From Zoogloea sp041914405 (GTDB taxonomy: Bacteria; Pseudomonadota; Gammaproteobacteria; Burkholderiales; Rhodocyclaceae): a stretch of DNA of 64,000 nucleotides. Of this stretch, positions 8,507-17,774 are shown one piece after another. Under the pieces are notes generated by a model that saw only the letters and a list, made by a program, of their open reading frames with translations, had not been told where the DNA came from and did no database searches. The DNA lies in contig NZ_JAYSDK010000004.1 in the NCBI RefSeq assembly GCF_041914405.1, positions 62,001-126,000 of the forward strand. Reading direction: 5' to 3'. Both the position numbers and the translations under genes were made by a program. The first letter of the stretch is position 1; each line of letters starts with the position of its first letter.

Positions 8507-8516
8507 GGAGACCGCC

Positions 8517-9170
8517 ATGACCGCCACCGCCATCCGCCTCCGGGAAAGCGCCCTCGACCCGGCCCAGGCCGTCACCGACGTGGTGCTGCCCGCCGGCGAA
8601 CCCTGGCTGCACGAGGTGAAGCAGGGCCAGACCCTGCGCATCGTCGACCTGCAGGGCAACCAGGCCGCCGACGTGATCTTCTACAACCGCCACGACACCG
8701 ACGAGCACTACAGCGCCACCCAGACCCTGCTGCAGCAGGGCGGCATCTACCTCACCACCGGCTCGGTGCTGATGAGCAACGAAGGCCACCCGATGCTGAC
8801 CCTCGTCGCCGACACCTGCGGCCGCCACGACACGCTGGGCGGCGCCTGCGCCGCCGAGAGCAACACGGTGCGCTACGCGCTGCACAAGAAGTACATGCAC
8901 AGCTGCCGCGACAACTACCTGCTGGCCATCCAGCACTCCGATAGCGGCCTTACCAAGGCCGACCTGGTGCCCAACGTCAATTTCTTCATGAACGTGCCGG
9001 TCACCGCCGACGGCTGCCTTAAGTTCGACGACGGCGTGTCCGGCCCCGGCAAGTACGTCGAGCTGCGCGCCGAGATGGACCTGTGGGTGCTGGTCTCCAA
9101 CTGCCCGCAGCTCAACAACCCCTGCAACGCCTACAACCCCACGCCGGTGCAGTTCCTGATCTGGAACTGA
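8517..9170 (+). CDS. DUF1989 protein, second carboxyguanidine deiminase subunit candidate (urea carboxylase-associated protein 2)
   Basis: A 217-residue DUF1989 protein, paralogous to its upstream neighbour: compare GNQAADVIFYNRHD, GSVLMSNEGHPM and KADLVPNVNFFMNVPV with the matching parts of the preceding gene. The ATG at 8517 follows GAGGAG. Established for this pair: it acts as a heterodimer between the carboxylase and allophanate hydrolase steps. Inference: the same role here. Confidence 0.85.
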   Translation: MTATAIRLRESALDPAQAVTDVVLPAGEPWLHEVKQGQTLRIVDLQGNQAADVIFYNRHDTDEHYSATQTLLQQGGIYLTTGSVLMSNEGHPMLTLVADTCGRHDTLGGACAAESNTVRYALHKKYMHSCRDNYLLAIQHSDSGLTKADLVPNVNFFMNVPVTADGCLKFDDGVSGPGKYVELRAEMDLWVLVSNCPQLNNPCNAYNPTPVQFLIWN

Positions 9171-9273
9171 TCCGCAGCAGCACGCTTCCGGCACTCGCCG
9201 GCCCCCGGGACGACCCGGGCGGACAGGATGACCGGGCGGGACGACCCGCCCCCTCGCTCCGAGAGCCTCCACC

Positions 9274-12200
9274 ATGTTCAGCAAAGTCCTCATCGCCAAC
9301 CGGGGCGCCATCGCCTGCCGGGTGATCCGCACGCTCAAGAAGCTCGGCATCGCCTCGGTGGCCGTGCATTCCGAAGCCGACGCCAACTCCCTGCACGTCA
9401 GCCTCGCCGACGAGGCGGTGTGCATCGGCCCGGCCCCCGCCGCCGAGAGCTACCTCAAGGCCGACACCATCCTCGCCGCGGCCCGCGCCAGCGGCGCCCA
9501 GGCCATCCACCCGGGCTACGGCTTCCTGTCCGAGAACCCCGACTTTGCCGACGCCTGCGAGGCCGCCGGCATCGCCTTCATCGGCCCGACCCGCGCCCAG
9601 ATGCTGGCCTTCGGCCTCAAGCACACCGCCCGCGAGCTGGCCGAGCAGGCCGGCGTGCCACTGCTGCCGGGCAGCGGCCTGCTGTCCGGCGTCGACGAGG
9701 CGCGCCGCGAGGCCGCCCGCATCGGCTACCCGGTGATGCTCAAGAGCACCGCCGGCGGCGGCGGCATCGGCATGCGCCTAATCGGCGGCGAGGCCGAGCT
9801 GGACGAGGCCTACGCGTCGGTGGACCGGCTGGCCCGCGCCAACTTCAAGGAAGCCGGCATCTACCTGGAGAAGTACGTCACCGCCGCGCGCCACATCGAG
9901 GTGCAGGTCTTCGGCGATGGCCGCGGCCGCGTGCTGGCCCTGGGCGAGCGGGACTGCTCGGTGCAGCGCCGCAACCAGAAGGTCATCGAGGAAACCCCGG
10001 CGCCGGGCCTGTCCGCCGCCCAGCGCGCCGGGCTGGCCGCCACCGCGGTGCGCCTGATGGAATCCATCGCCTACCGCTCGGCCGGCACCGTCGAGTTCGT
10101 GATGGACGCCGACAGCGGCGCCTTCTACTTCCTGGAGGTGAACACCCGCCTGCAGGTAGAACACGGCGTCACCGAGGAAGTGACCGGCACCGACCTGGTG
10201 GAATGGATGGTGCTGCTGGCCTCCGGCGACCTGGCGCTGCCCGCTGCCGCGCCGCAGCCGCAGGGCGCGTCCATCCAGGTGCGCCTGTACGCCGAAGACC
10301 CGGCCAAGAACTTCCAGCCGTCGTCCGGCCTGCTCACCGAGGTGCGCTTTCCTCCCGGCGTGCGCGTCGAAACCGCCGTCGCCACGGGTTCCGAAGTACC
10401 GCCCTATTACGACCCGATGGTCGCCAAGATCATCGTCCATGCAGACAGCCGCGAAGCCGCCACCGACAAGCTGATCGCCGCTCTGGACGCCACCCGCGTG
10501 TACGGCATCGAGACCAACCGCGCCTACCTGCGCCAGATCCTCGACGGCGAGGTGTTCCGCGCCGGCCGCCAGACCACCCGCTACCTCAACAGCTTCAACT
10601 ACCGCCCGGCGACCTTCGACGTGCTGGAGCCCGGCGTGCAGACCTCGGTGCAGGACTGGCCCGGCCGCGTCGGCTACTGGGACGTGGGCGTACCGCCGTC
10701 CGGCCCGATGGACGACCTCGCCCTGCGCGCCGCCAATCGCCTGGTCGGCAACCCGGAAGGCGCCGCCGGCCTGGAATGCACGATGAGCGGCCCGACCCTG
10801 CGCTTCAACTGCGACACGGTGATCGCCCTCACCGGCGCGCCCACCGCCGCCACGCTGGACGGCGCACCGCTGGCCTGGTGGCAGGCCCACGCGGTGAAGG
10901 CCGGCGCCACGCTGAAGGTCGGCGCCGTCACCGACGCCGGCTGCCGCAGCTACCTGGCGATCGCCGGCGGCATCGACGTGCCCGACTACCTGGGCAGCCG
11001 ATCCACCTTCACCCTCGGCCAGTTCGGCGGCCACGCCGGGCGCTGCCTGCGCCTCGGCGACGTGCTGGCGATCCAGCCCACCACCGCCCTGCCCGCGCCG
11101 CTAAACCTGCAGCCGCCCGTCTACGGCCACCACTGGGAAGTGGCAGTGCTCTACGGCCCCCACGGCGCACCGGACTTCTTCACCGATCCGGACATCGCCG
11201 GCTTCTTCGCCACCGACTGGGAGATCCACTACAACTCCAGCCGCACCGGCGTGCGCCTGATCGGGCCCAAGCCCCAGTGGGCACGGACCGACGGCGGCGA
11301 GGCCGGCCTGCACCCGTCCAACATCCACGACAACGCCTACGCCATCGGCGCCATCGACTTCACCGGCGACATGCCGGTGATCCTCGGCCCGGACGGCCCC
11401 AGCCTGGGCGGCTTCGTGTGCCCGGCGGTGGTGATCCAGGCCGACCTGTGGAAACTCGGCCAGCTGCGCCCCGGCGACACCCTGCGCTTCGTGCCGGTCA
11501 GCGCGGCCACTGCGGCACGGCGCCTGGCCGCTGCCGACGCGGCGCTGGCCCATGCCGACGGCCCCCTCGCGCTGCCGGTGATCGCCGAGCCGGACACCGT
11601 CACCACGCCAGTGCTGGCCGAGCTGCCGGCCGCCGGCGAGCGCCCCCGCGTGGTCTATCGCCAGGCCGGCGACGCCTACCTGCTGGTCGAATACGGCCCG
11701 CTGGTGCTCGACCTGGAGCTGCGCTTCCGCGTGCATGCGCTGATGGACTGGCTGAAGGCCCATCCCCAGCCGGGCATCATAGACCTGACCCCCGGCATCC
11801 GCTCCCTGCAGCTGCACTTCGACGCCCGCCGCACCGACCGCGCCGCGCTGCTCGCCACGCTGCAGGCCGCCGAGGACGCGCTGCCCGCCATCGACGACAT
11901 GGAAGTGCCGAGCCGCACGGTGTACCTGCCGCTGTCCTGGGACGACCCGGCGACCAAGCTGGCCATCGACAAGTACATGCAGTCGGTGCGCAAGGACGCC
12001 CCGTGGTGCCCGTCCAACATCGAGTTCATCCGCCGCATCAACGGGCTGGATTCCATCGACGAGGTGTATCGCACCGTCTTCGACGCCAGCTACCTGGTGC
12101 TGGGCCTCGGCGACGTGTACCTCGGCGCGCCGGTGGCCACGCCGATGGACCCGCGCCACCGCCTCGTCACCACCAAGTACAACCCGGCCCGCACCTGGAC

Positions 12201-12879
12201 GCCGGAGAACGCGGTGGGCATCGGCGGCGCCTACATGTGCGTGTATGGCATGGAAGGCCCCGGCGGCTACCAATTCGTCGGCCGCACGGTGCAGATGTGG
12301 AACCGCTGGAACCACGGCGCCCGCGGCACCGAGCAGTTCGACAAACCCTGGCTGCTGCGCTTCTTCGACCAGGTGCGCTTCGTGCCGGTGGGCGAGGAAG
12401 AACTGCTGCAGCTGCGCAAGGACTTCGCCGCCGGCCGCGCCCGCCTGCGCATCGAGGACGGCGTGTTCCGCCTGGCCGACTACCGGCGCTTCCTGGCCGA
12501 CAACGCCGCCCCCATCGGCGCCTTCAAGGCCCGCCAGCAGGCCGCCTTCGAGGCCGAGCGGGAACGCTGGAAGGCCGCCGGCCAGGCCGAATACATCAGC
12601 GAGGCCGACATCGCCGCAGCGGCCGCAGATTCCGAACTGGACCTGCCGGAAGGCGCCCAGCTGGTGGCCAGCTACGTGCCCGGCAACATCTGGAAGCTGC
12701 TCGTCGAGGCCGGCCAGCACGTCAAGGCCGGCGACCCGCTGGCGGTCGTCGAATCCATGAAGATGGAATTCACCGTGACCGCCCCCGCCGACGGCGAGGT
12801 GCTCCAGCTGCTGTGCCGCGAAGCCAGCCCCGTCGCCGCCGGCCAGGATCTGCTGATCCTGCGCACCGCCACCCACTGA
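9274..12879 (+). CDS. Biotin-dependent urea/guanidine carboxylase
   Basis: A 1201-residue multidomain enzyme. The N-terminal third is a biotin carboxylase (start MFSKVLIANRGAIACR, glycine loop KSTAGGGGIGMR, EVNTRLQVEHGVTE). The middle holds the two carboxyltransferase subdomains (AHS2-like part around PSGPMDDLALR, then an AHS1-like part around LTPGIRSLQLHFD). The C-terminus is a biotinyl domain with ESMKME, biotinylated Lys near residue 1163. Unlike yeast urea amidolyase it is not fused to the hydrolase. The guanidine-I riboswitch and two DUF1989 genes argue that the substrate is guanidine, giving carboxyguanidine, rather than urea; many enzymes of this family accept both to different degrees. 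ATP and bicarbonate are co-substrates. Confidence 0.93.
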   Translation: MFSKVLIANRGAIACRVIRTLKKLGIASVAVHSEADANSLHVSLADEAVCIGPAPAAESYLKADTILAAARASGAQAIHPGYGFLSENPDFADACEAAGIAFIGPTRAQMLAFGLKHTARELAEQAGVPLLPGSGLLSGVDEARREAARIGYPVMLKSTAGGGGIGMRLIGGEAELDEAYASVDRLARANFKEAGIYLEKYVTAARHIEVQVFGDGRGRVLALGERDCSVQRRNQKVIEETPAPGLSAAQRAGLAATAVRLMESIAYRSAGTVEFVMDADSGAFYFLEVNTRLQVEHGVTEEVTGTDLVEWMVLLASGDLALPAAAPQPQGASIQVRLYAEDPAKNFQPSSGLLTEVRFPPGVRVETAVATGSEVPPYYDPMVAKIIVHADSREAATDKLIAALDATRVYGIETNRAYLRQILDGEVFRAGRQTTRYLNSFNYRPATFDVLEPGVQTSVQDWPGRVGYWDVGVPPSGPMDDLALRAANRLVGNPEGAAGLECTMSGPTLRFNCDTVIALTGAPTAATLDGAPLAWWQAHAVKAGATLKVGAVTDAGCRSYLAIAGGIDVPDYLGSRSTFTLGQFGGHAGRCLRLGDVLAIQPTTALPAPLNLQPPVYGHHWEVAVLYGPHGAPDFFTDPDIAGFFATDWEIHYNSSRTGVRLIGPKPQWARTDGGEAGLHPSNIHDNAYAIGAIDFTGDMPVILGPDGPSLGGFVCPAVVIQADLWKLGQLRPGDTLRFVPVSAATAARRLAAADAALAHADGPLALPVIAEPDTVTTPVLAELPAAGERPRVVYRQAGDAYLLVEYGPLVLDLELRFRVHALMDWLKAHPQPGIIDLTPGIRSLQLHFDARRTDRAALLATLQAAEDALPAIDDMEVPSRTVYLPLSWDDPATKLAIDKYMQSVRKDAPWCPSNIEFIRRINGLDSIDEVYRTVFDASYLVLGLGDVYLGAPVATPMDPRHRLVTTKYNPARTWTPENAVGIGGAYMCVYGMEGPGGYQFVGRTVQMWNRWNHGARGTEQFDKPWLLRFFDQVRFVPVGEEELLQLRKDFAAGRARLRIEDGVFRLADYRRFLADNAAPIGAFKARQQAAFEAERERWKAAGQAEYISEADIAAAAADSELDLPEGAQLVASYVPGNIWKLLVEAGQHVKAGDPLAVVESMKMEFTVTAPADGEVLQLLCREASPVAAGQDLLILRTATH

Positions 12880-12889
12880 TTCCGGAGAG

Positions 12890-14692
12890 ATGACCATGCT
12901 GCCCAACAGCCTCGACCTCGCCACGCTGGCCGCCGCCTACCGCGCCGGCCTCAAGCCCAGCGCCCTGTTCGCCCACCTCCACGCCCAGGCCGCCGCCGAC
13001 ACCCACCACGCCTGGATCAGCCTGCTGCCGGAGGCCGAACTGCTGGCCCGCGCCCACGCGCTGGACGGGCAGGACCCGGCCAGCCTGCCGCTGTACGGCG
13101 TGCCCTTCGCGGTGAAGGACAACATCGACCTGGCCGGCCTGCCGACCACCGCCGGCTGCCCGGGCTTCGCCTACGCGCCGCAAGCCGACGCGGCAGTGGT
13201 GGCGCGCCTGATCGCCGCCGGCGCGATCCCCCTCGGCAAGACCAACCTGGACCAGTTCGCCACCGGCCTCAACGGCACCCGCAGCCCCTACGGCGCCTGC
13301 CGCAACGCCTTCCAGCCGGACTACATCTCCGGCGGCTCCAGCTCCGGCTCGGCGGTCGCCGTGGCGGCCGGCCAGGTGAGCTTTGCGCTGGGCACCGACA
13401 CCGCCGGCTCCGGCCGCGTGCCGGCCGCCTTCAACAACCTGGTCGGTCTCAAGCCGAGCTGCGGCCTCCTGTCGTCCATGGGTGTCGTGCCGGCCTGCCG
13501 CAGCCTCGACACCGTTTCGATCTTCGCCCTGACCGCCGCCGACGCCGCCACGCTGTTCGGCATCGCCCGCGGCTTCGACGAGACCGATGCCTACAGCCGC
13601 CCGGCGGAAGGCCACGGCCGGCGCTTCCCGGCCGGCCAGCCCTTCCGCTTCGGCGTGCCGCGCGCCGACCAGCTGGCCTTCTTCGGCGACGCCCACAACG
13701 CCGGCCTGTTCGCTGCCGCCGCGGCCCGCTTGCAAGGCCTCGGCGGCACGCCGGTGGAACTGGACTTCGAGCCCTTCCTGGAAACCGCCCGCCTGCTGTA
13801 CGGCGGCCCGTGGGTCGCCGAGCGCTACCACGCGATCCGGGACTTCATCGAGCGCCAGCCGGAATCCGTCTTCCCGGTCACGCGGGCGATCACCCTCAGC
13901 GGCGCCAAGCCCAGCGCGGTGGACGCCTTCGACGCCCACTACCGGCTGCGCGCCCTCAAGCGCCGCTGCGACGCCGCCTGGCACGAGGTGGACCTGATCC
14001 TCACCCCCACCGCCGGCTACCACCCGACCATTGCCGCCGTGGAGAGCGAGCCGATCCGCATCAACACGGAGTTGGGCCACTACACCAACTTCATGAACCT
14101 GCTGGACTACGCCGCCGTGGCCGTGCCCGCCGCCTTCCGGCCCGACGACCTGCCCTTTGGCGTGACCCTCTTCGCCCCCGCCCACCAGGACCTGCCGCTG
14201 CTCGAACTGGCGGCCCGCTGGCAGGCCGACACCGGCCTGCCCCTCGGCGCCACCGGCCAGCCGCTGCCGGAGCAGGCCTTCCCGGCCGTAGCCGGCGCCG
14301 ACGGCATGGTGCAGGTCGCCGTGTGCGGCGCCCACCTGTCGGGCCTGCCCCTCAACGGGCAGCTCACCCAGCGCGGCGGCCGCCTGCTGCGCAGCGTGCG
14401 CTCCGCGCCGGAATACCGCTTCTACGCGCTGGCCGGCGGCCCGCCCCAGCGCCCCGGCATGGTCCGCGTGGCGGAAGGCGGCGCCCGCATCGAGATGGAA
14501 ATCTGGGAACTCCCCGCCCGCCACTTCGGCAGCTTCGTCGCCGCCATCCCCGCCCCGCTGGGCATCGGCAAGGTGAAACTGGAAGACGGCAGCCAGGTCT
14601 GCGGCTTCATCTGCGAAAGCGGCGGCCTGGCGGGGGCGGAGGACATCACCGGGTACGGCGGGTGGAGGGCGTGGTTGGGGCGCAGGCCTTAA
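12890..14692 (+). CDS. atzF: Allophanate hydrolase
   Basis: A 600-residue amidase-signature enzyme that splits allophanate to ammonia and CO2, the last step of the pathway. The Lys-Ser-Ser elements are visible: FAVKDNIDLAG, SGGSSSGSAVAVA and GTDTAGSGRVPA. The C-terminal ~150 residues form the extra domain typical of allophanate hydrolases (as in AtzF and DUR1,2). It starts 10 bases after the carboxylase. The stop TAA shares the tetranucleotide TTAA with the stop of the convergent regulator gene, so there is no room for a terminator. Confidence 0.93.
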   Translation: MTMLPNSLDLATLAAAYRAGLKPSALFAHLHAQAAADTHHAWISLLPEAELLARAHALDGQDPASLPLYGVPFAVKDNIDLAGLPTTAGCPGFAYAPQADAAVVARLIAAGAIPLGKTNLDQFATGLNGTRSPYGACRNAFQPDYISGGSSSGSAVAVAAGQVSFALGTDTAGSGRVPAAFNNLVGLKPSCGLLSSMGVVPACRSLDTVSIFALTAADAATLFGIARGFDETDAYSRPAEGHGRRFPAGQPFRFGVPRADQLAFFGDAHNAGLFAAAAARLQGLGGTPVELDFEPFLETARLLYGGPWVAERYHAIRDFIERQPESVFPVTRAITLSGAKPSAVDAFDAHYRLRALKRRCDAAWHEVDLILTPTAGYHPTIAAVESEPIRINTELGHYTNFMNLLDYAAVAVPAAFRPDDLPFGVTLFAPAHQDLPLLELAARWQADTGLPLGATGQPLPEQAFPAVAGADGMVQVAVCGAHLSGLPLNGQLTQRGGRLLRSVRSAPEYRFYALAGGPPQRPGMVRVAEGGARIEMEIWELPARHFGSFVAAIPAPLGIGKVKLEDGSQVCGFICESGGLAGAEDITGYGGWRAWLGRRP

Positions 14693-16218
14693 TCGATGCC
14701 ATAGCGCTTCAGCCGGTTGGCGATGGCGGAGTGGGAGGTACCAAGGCGCTTGGCCAAGCGGCGGCTCGACGGAAACTCGCGGTACAGGCGCTGCAGCAGG
14801 CTCTTCTCGAAGTCGGCAACGGCCTGTTCCAGGGTCGCAACCTCTCGCTCATCGCCGGCCTGCGCAGGCGCGGCGACCTGGGCAAGCTCCAGGTCTTCCA
14901 CGTTGATGACGTTGCGCTCCGTCATCGTCACCGCCCGGAAGATCACGTTCTGCAACTGGCGTACGTTGCCCACCCACGGGTTGGACAGCATGGCGGCGCA
15001 TGCGCCCTGGGACAGGCGCATCGGTGGGCGTGATGCCTGGGTGCAGGCGCGACCGAGGAAGGCGTGGGCGATCGGCAGGATGTCGCCGGGGCGCTCGCGC
15101 AGCGGCGGAACGTGCAGGTGGAGCACGTTCAGGCGGAACAGCAGATCCTGGCGGAAATGGCCGCTGCTCACCATGTCCTCGAGCTTGCGATGGGTGGCGC
15201 TGATGATGCGTACGTTCATCCTCACCTCACGATCGCCGCCGACCCGCCTGAAGCTGCCGTCGTTGAGGAAGCGCAGCAGCTTGGCCTGCAGATACGGTGA
15301 CATCTCCCCGATTTCGTCGAGGAACACCGTGCCGCCATGCGCCAGCTCGAGCAGGCCGGGCTTGCCGCCGCGCAGGCCGCCGGTGAAGGCGCCCGCGGCG
15401 TAACCGAAGAGTTCGCTTTCGGCCAGGCTTTCCGGCAGGGCCGCACAGTTGAGGGCAAAGAAAGGCTGGCCGCTGCGGCTGCTGCCGGCGTGGCAGGCGT
15501 GAGCCAGCAGCTCCTTACCGGTGCCGGTTTCGCCGGTGATCAGCAGCGGCGCATCCACCGTGGCCATGCGGGCGGCGCGCTGCTTGAGCTGCTCCATGGC
15601 GGGCGAGCTGCCGAGGACGGCCTCGAAACCACCGGCATCGTAGTTCTGCAGGGCGCTCATGCGCTCGCCCATGCGGCTCGGGGCGTGCAGGGTCATCACA
15701 GCGCCGGCGACGCGGCCGCCCGCCTCGTGCAGCGGCATGGTTTCCAGCATGTAGGGCTCGCCGTTCATGACGACCTCGCACACCGGCAGGTGGTAGCCCC
15801 CATTGACCAGCTCGCGCAGCAGTTCGGGGTTGCCGATCAATTCCTGCATGGAGGTGCCGATCAGGCGTGTCTCGTCCAGGCTGCAGGCGCCGATTGCCGC
15901 CCCATTGGCGACCACGATGCAGCCTGCTTCATCGACCGCAAAGATCGGATCGGGCTGGGAGGCGAGCAGGGCGTCGAGGTAGAGACGCCGCTGGGCGCCC
16001 GGCAGCATCTGCACGGGCTCCACGCTGCGTACCCCTGCCACCCCCATCAACTGGGCGCGCAATTCGTCGAGGCAGGCCTGATCAACAGCGGGGGCCTCGA
16101 TGAAGATATGCGGCGGATCCACCTCCACCGCCGTCACGTTGAAGCTGCGCCGGGCCAGCTCTGCCAGCACTTCCTGGGCGATCCCGACCCGGTCGGAAAA
16201 GAACACATCGATGCGCAT
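14689..16218 (-). CDS. TyrR-family sigma-54-type transcriptional activator of the alanine operon
   Basis: A 509-residue regulator with the TyrR layout: N-terminal ACT domain (MRIDVFFSDRVGIAQEVL), PAS domain (residues ~80-190), AAA+ domain (GETGTGKE Walker A, ESELFG, FLDEIGEMS) and a C-terminal TyrR-type HTH (SSRRLAKRLGTSHSAIANRL). The sigma-54 contact loop reads GAFTGG instead of GAFTGA; E. coli TyrR has lost this loop, so this protein probably still activates sigma-54 polymerase. The start at 16218 matches the usual TyrR start. It is divergent from dadA, with a sigma-54 promoter and two 18-bp dyads between them. Effector unknown; an amino acid bound by the ACT domain is likely. Confidence 0.9.
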   Translation of the reverse strand: MRIDVFFSDRVGIAQEVLAELARRSFNVTAVEVDPPHIFIEAPAVDQACLDELRAQLMGVAGVRSVEPVQMLPGAQRRLYLDALLASQPDPIFAVDEAGCIVVANGAAIGACSLDETRLIGTSMQELIGNPELLRELVNGGYHLPVCEVVMNGEPYMLETMPLHEAGGRVAGAVMTLHAPSRMGERMSALQNYDAGGFEAVLGSSPAMEQLKQRAARMATVDAPLLITGETGTGKELLAHACHAGSSRSGQPFFALNCAALPESLAESELFGYAAGAFTGGLRGGKPGLLELAHGGTVFLDEIGEMSPYLQAKLLRFLNDGSFRRVGGDREVRMNVRIISATHRKLEDMVSSGHFRQDLLFRLNVLHLHVPPLRERPGDILPIAHAFLGRACTQASRPPMRLSQGACAAMLSNPWVGNVRQLQNVIFRAVTMTERNVINVEDLELAQVAAPAQAGDEREVATLEQAVADFEKSLLQRLYREFPSSRRLAKRLGTSHSAIANRLKRYGID

Positions 16219-16246
16219 GACGGAGCCCGTAATGAATTCGATACAG

Positions 16247-16264
16247 CGTATCGATAATGATACG
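16247..16264. promoter_or_regulatory. Candidate TyrR-type operator 1 (18-bp dyad)
   Basis: CGTATC-N6-GATACG, a perfect inverted repeat with the same 6-6-6 geometry as the TyrR box (TGTAAA-N6-TTTACA). It overlaps a further dyad (GATAC-AGC-GTATC at 16240-16252). It lies between the regulator start and the dadA promoter. Confidence 0.6.
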
Positions 16265-16327
16265 GCCCATCCAAACCATTGAGTAATAAGGGTAATCAGC
16301 AGCAAAACCGGCCTGTGCCGCGCAATC

Positions 16328-16345
16328 CGTAACGATATCGATACG
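16328..16345. promoter_or_regulatory. Candidate TyrR-type operator 2 (18-bp dyad)
   Basis: CGTAAC-N6-GATACG, one mismatch from the first dyad and 81 bp from it centre to centre. It is about 80 bp upstream of the sigma-54 promoter, a suitable distance for an enhancer-type site. Confidence 0.6.
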
Positions 16346-16407
16346 AAAATTTTTGAGAAACAACCGAGAAATTACGCAACCAATTGTTTTTAATGAATTT
16401 TCCTTGA

Positions 16408-16423
16408 TGGCACGGTAATCGCT
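16408..16423 (+). promoter_or_regulatory. Sigma-54 promoter of the dadA operon
   Basis: TGGCACG-N4-TCGCT: all of the -24 box and the essential GC of the -12 box are present, with one mismatch to the consensus TTGCT. Expected start of transcription is near 16434; dadA begins at 16472. Confidence 0.7.
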
Positions 16424-16471
16424 AAATGCCACTCATCCGAATGGCAACCCGTTTCATCAAGGAGAACTTCC

Positions 16472-17725
16472 ATGCATGTCCTCGTCCTCGGCAGTGGCGT
16501 CATTGGGACCACCATCGCCTACTACCTGGCCAAGGCCGGGCACCAGGTCACGGTGGTGGACCGCCAGCCCGGACCGGCACTCGAGACCAGCTTTGCCAAC
16601 GCCGGAGAGGTATCACCCGGCTATTCCGCACCGTGGGCAGGGCCAGGCGTTCCGGTCAAGGCGATCAAGTGGATGCTGATGCACCACAGCCCGCTGGTCA
16701 TCAAGCCCATGCTCGACCCCACCATGTGGCGCTGGACCATGGCCATGCTGCGCAACTGCACGGAGGCGGCCTACCAGGTCAACAAGAGCCGGATGGTGCG
16801 CATCGCCGAGTACAGCCGCGACTGCCTGAAACAGCTGCGCGCCGACACCGGCATTGCCTACGACGAGCGCACCCAGGGCACGCTGCAGCTGTTCCGCACC
16901 CAGAAGCAGTTCGACGGCATCGGCAAGGACGTGGAGATCCTGCGCCAATCCGGCGTGCCCTTCCAGGTGCTCGACCGGGACGGCTACCTGGCCTACGAGC
17001 CCGCCCTGTCCCAAGTCAAGCACAAGTTCGTCGGCGCCCTGCGCCTGCCGGGGGACGAGACCGGCGACTGCTACAAGTTCACCCGCAACCTGGCCGGCAT
17101 GGCCGAGTCGCTGGGCGTGACGTTCCGCTTCGGCACCACCATCACCGACATCGAACAGGATGGGCAGCGCATCACCGGCATCCACACCAGCGCCGGTACG
17201 CTGACGGCCGACCAGTATGTGCTCGCCCTCGGCAGCTACTCGACCCGGCTCCTCAAGCAGGTGGGCATCGACGTTCCGGTCTATCCGGTGAAGGGCTTCT
17301 CCATCACCGTGCCCATCACCGACCAGGCCATGGCGCCGGAGTCCACCATCATGGACGAGACCCACAAGGTTGCCGTCACCCGCCTGGGCGACCGGATCCG
17401 GGTCGGCGGCACCGCGCAGCTGTCGGGCTTTGATCTGGGCCTCGAAGCGGGACGACGCAAGACCCTGGAGTTCGTGGTGTCCGACCTCTTTCCCCACGGC
17501 GGCGACCTGTCCCGGGCCGAGTTCTGGACCGGCCTGCGTCCGATGACGCCGGACGGCACGCCCATCATCGGCAAGACCCGCTTCGACAACCTGACCCTCA
17601 GCACCGGCCACGGCACGCTGGGCTGGACGATGGCCGCCGGCACCGGCCGCGTGGTGGCGGACATGCTCAGCGGCCGCAAACCCGAGATCCCCGTGGCCGA
17701 CCTCAGCGTCGCGCGCTACGCCTGA
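16472..17725 (+). CDS. dadA: D-amino acid dehydrogenase small subunit
   Basis: A 417-residue FAD enzyme. The N-terminal dinucleotide fold MHVLVLGSGVIGTTIAYYLAKAG is followed by family signatures (PVYPVKGFSITVPI, and RPMTPDGTPIIG near the C-terminus). It oxidises D-alanine and other D-amino acids to 2-oxo acids and ammonia, passing electrons to the respiratory chain at the inner membrane. AGGAG precedes the ATG. With the racemase at the end of the operon it makes a complete L-alanine to pyruvate route. Confidence 0.95.
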   Translation: MHVLVLGSGVIGTTIAYYLAKAGHQVTVVDRQPGPALETSFANAGEVSPGYSAPWAGPGVPVKAIKWMLMHHSPLVIKPMLDPTMWRWTMAMLRNCTEAAYQVNKSRMVRIAEYSRDCLKQLRADTGIAYDERTQGTLQLFRTQKQFDGIGKDVEILRQSGVPFQVLDRDGYLAYEPALSQVKHKFVGALRLPGDETGDCYKFTRNLAGMAESLGVTFRFGTTITDIEQDGQRITGIHTSAGTLTADQYVLALGSYSTRLLKQVGIDVPVYPVKGFSITVPITDQAMAPESTIMDETHKVAVTRLGDRIRVGGTAQLSGFDLGLEAGRRKTLEFVVSDLFPHGGDLSRAEFWTGLRPMTPDGTPIIGKTRFDNLTLSTGHGTLGWTMAAGTGRVVADMLSGRKPEIPVADLSVARYA

Positions 17726-17774
17726 TCCCACCCTGCACGACCCCACACCAATCCATAACAGAGGAGACACCACC

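Noticed and set aside
9228..12893. A 1221-codon open frame on the plus strand, shifted relative to the carboxylase
   Set aside because: It is Arg/Pro/Gly-rich and low in complexity, with no domain. It is an effect of high GC at third positions of the real gene at 9274-12879.
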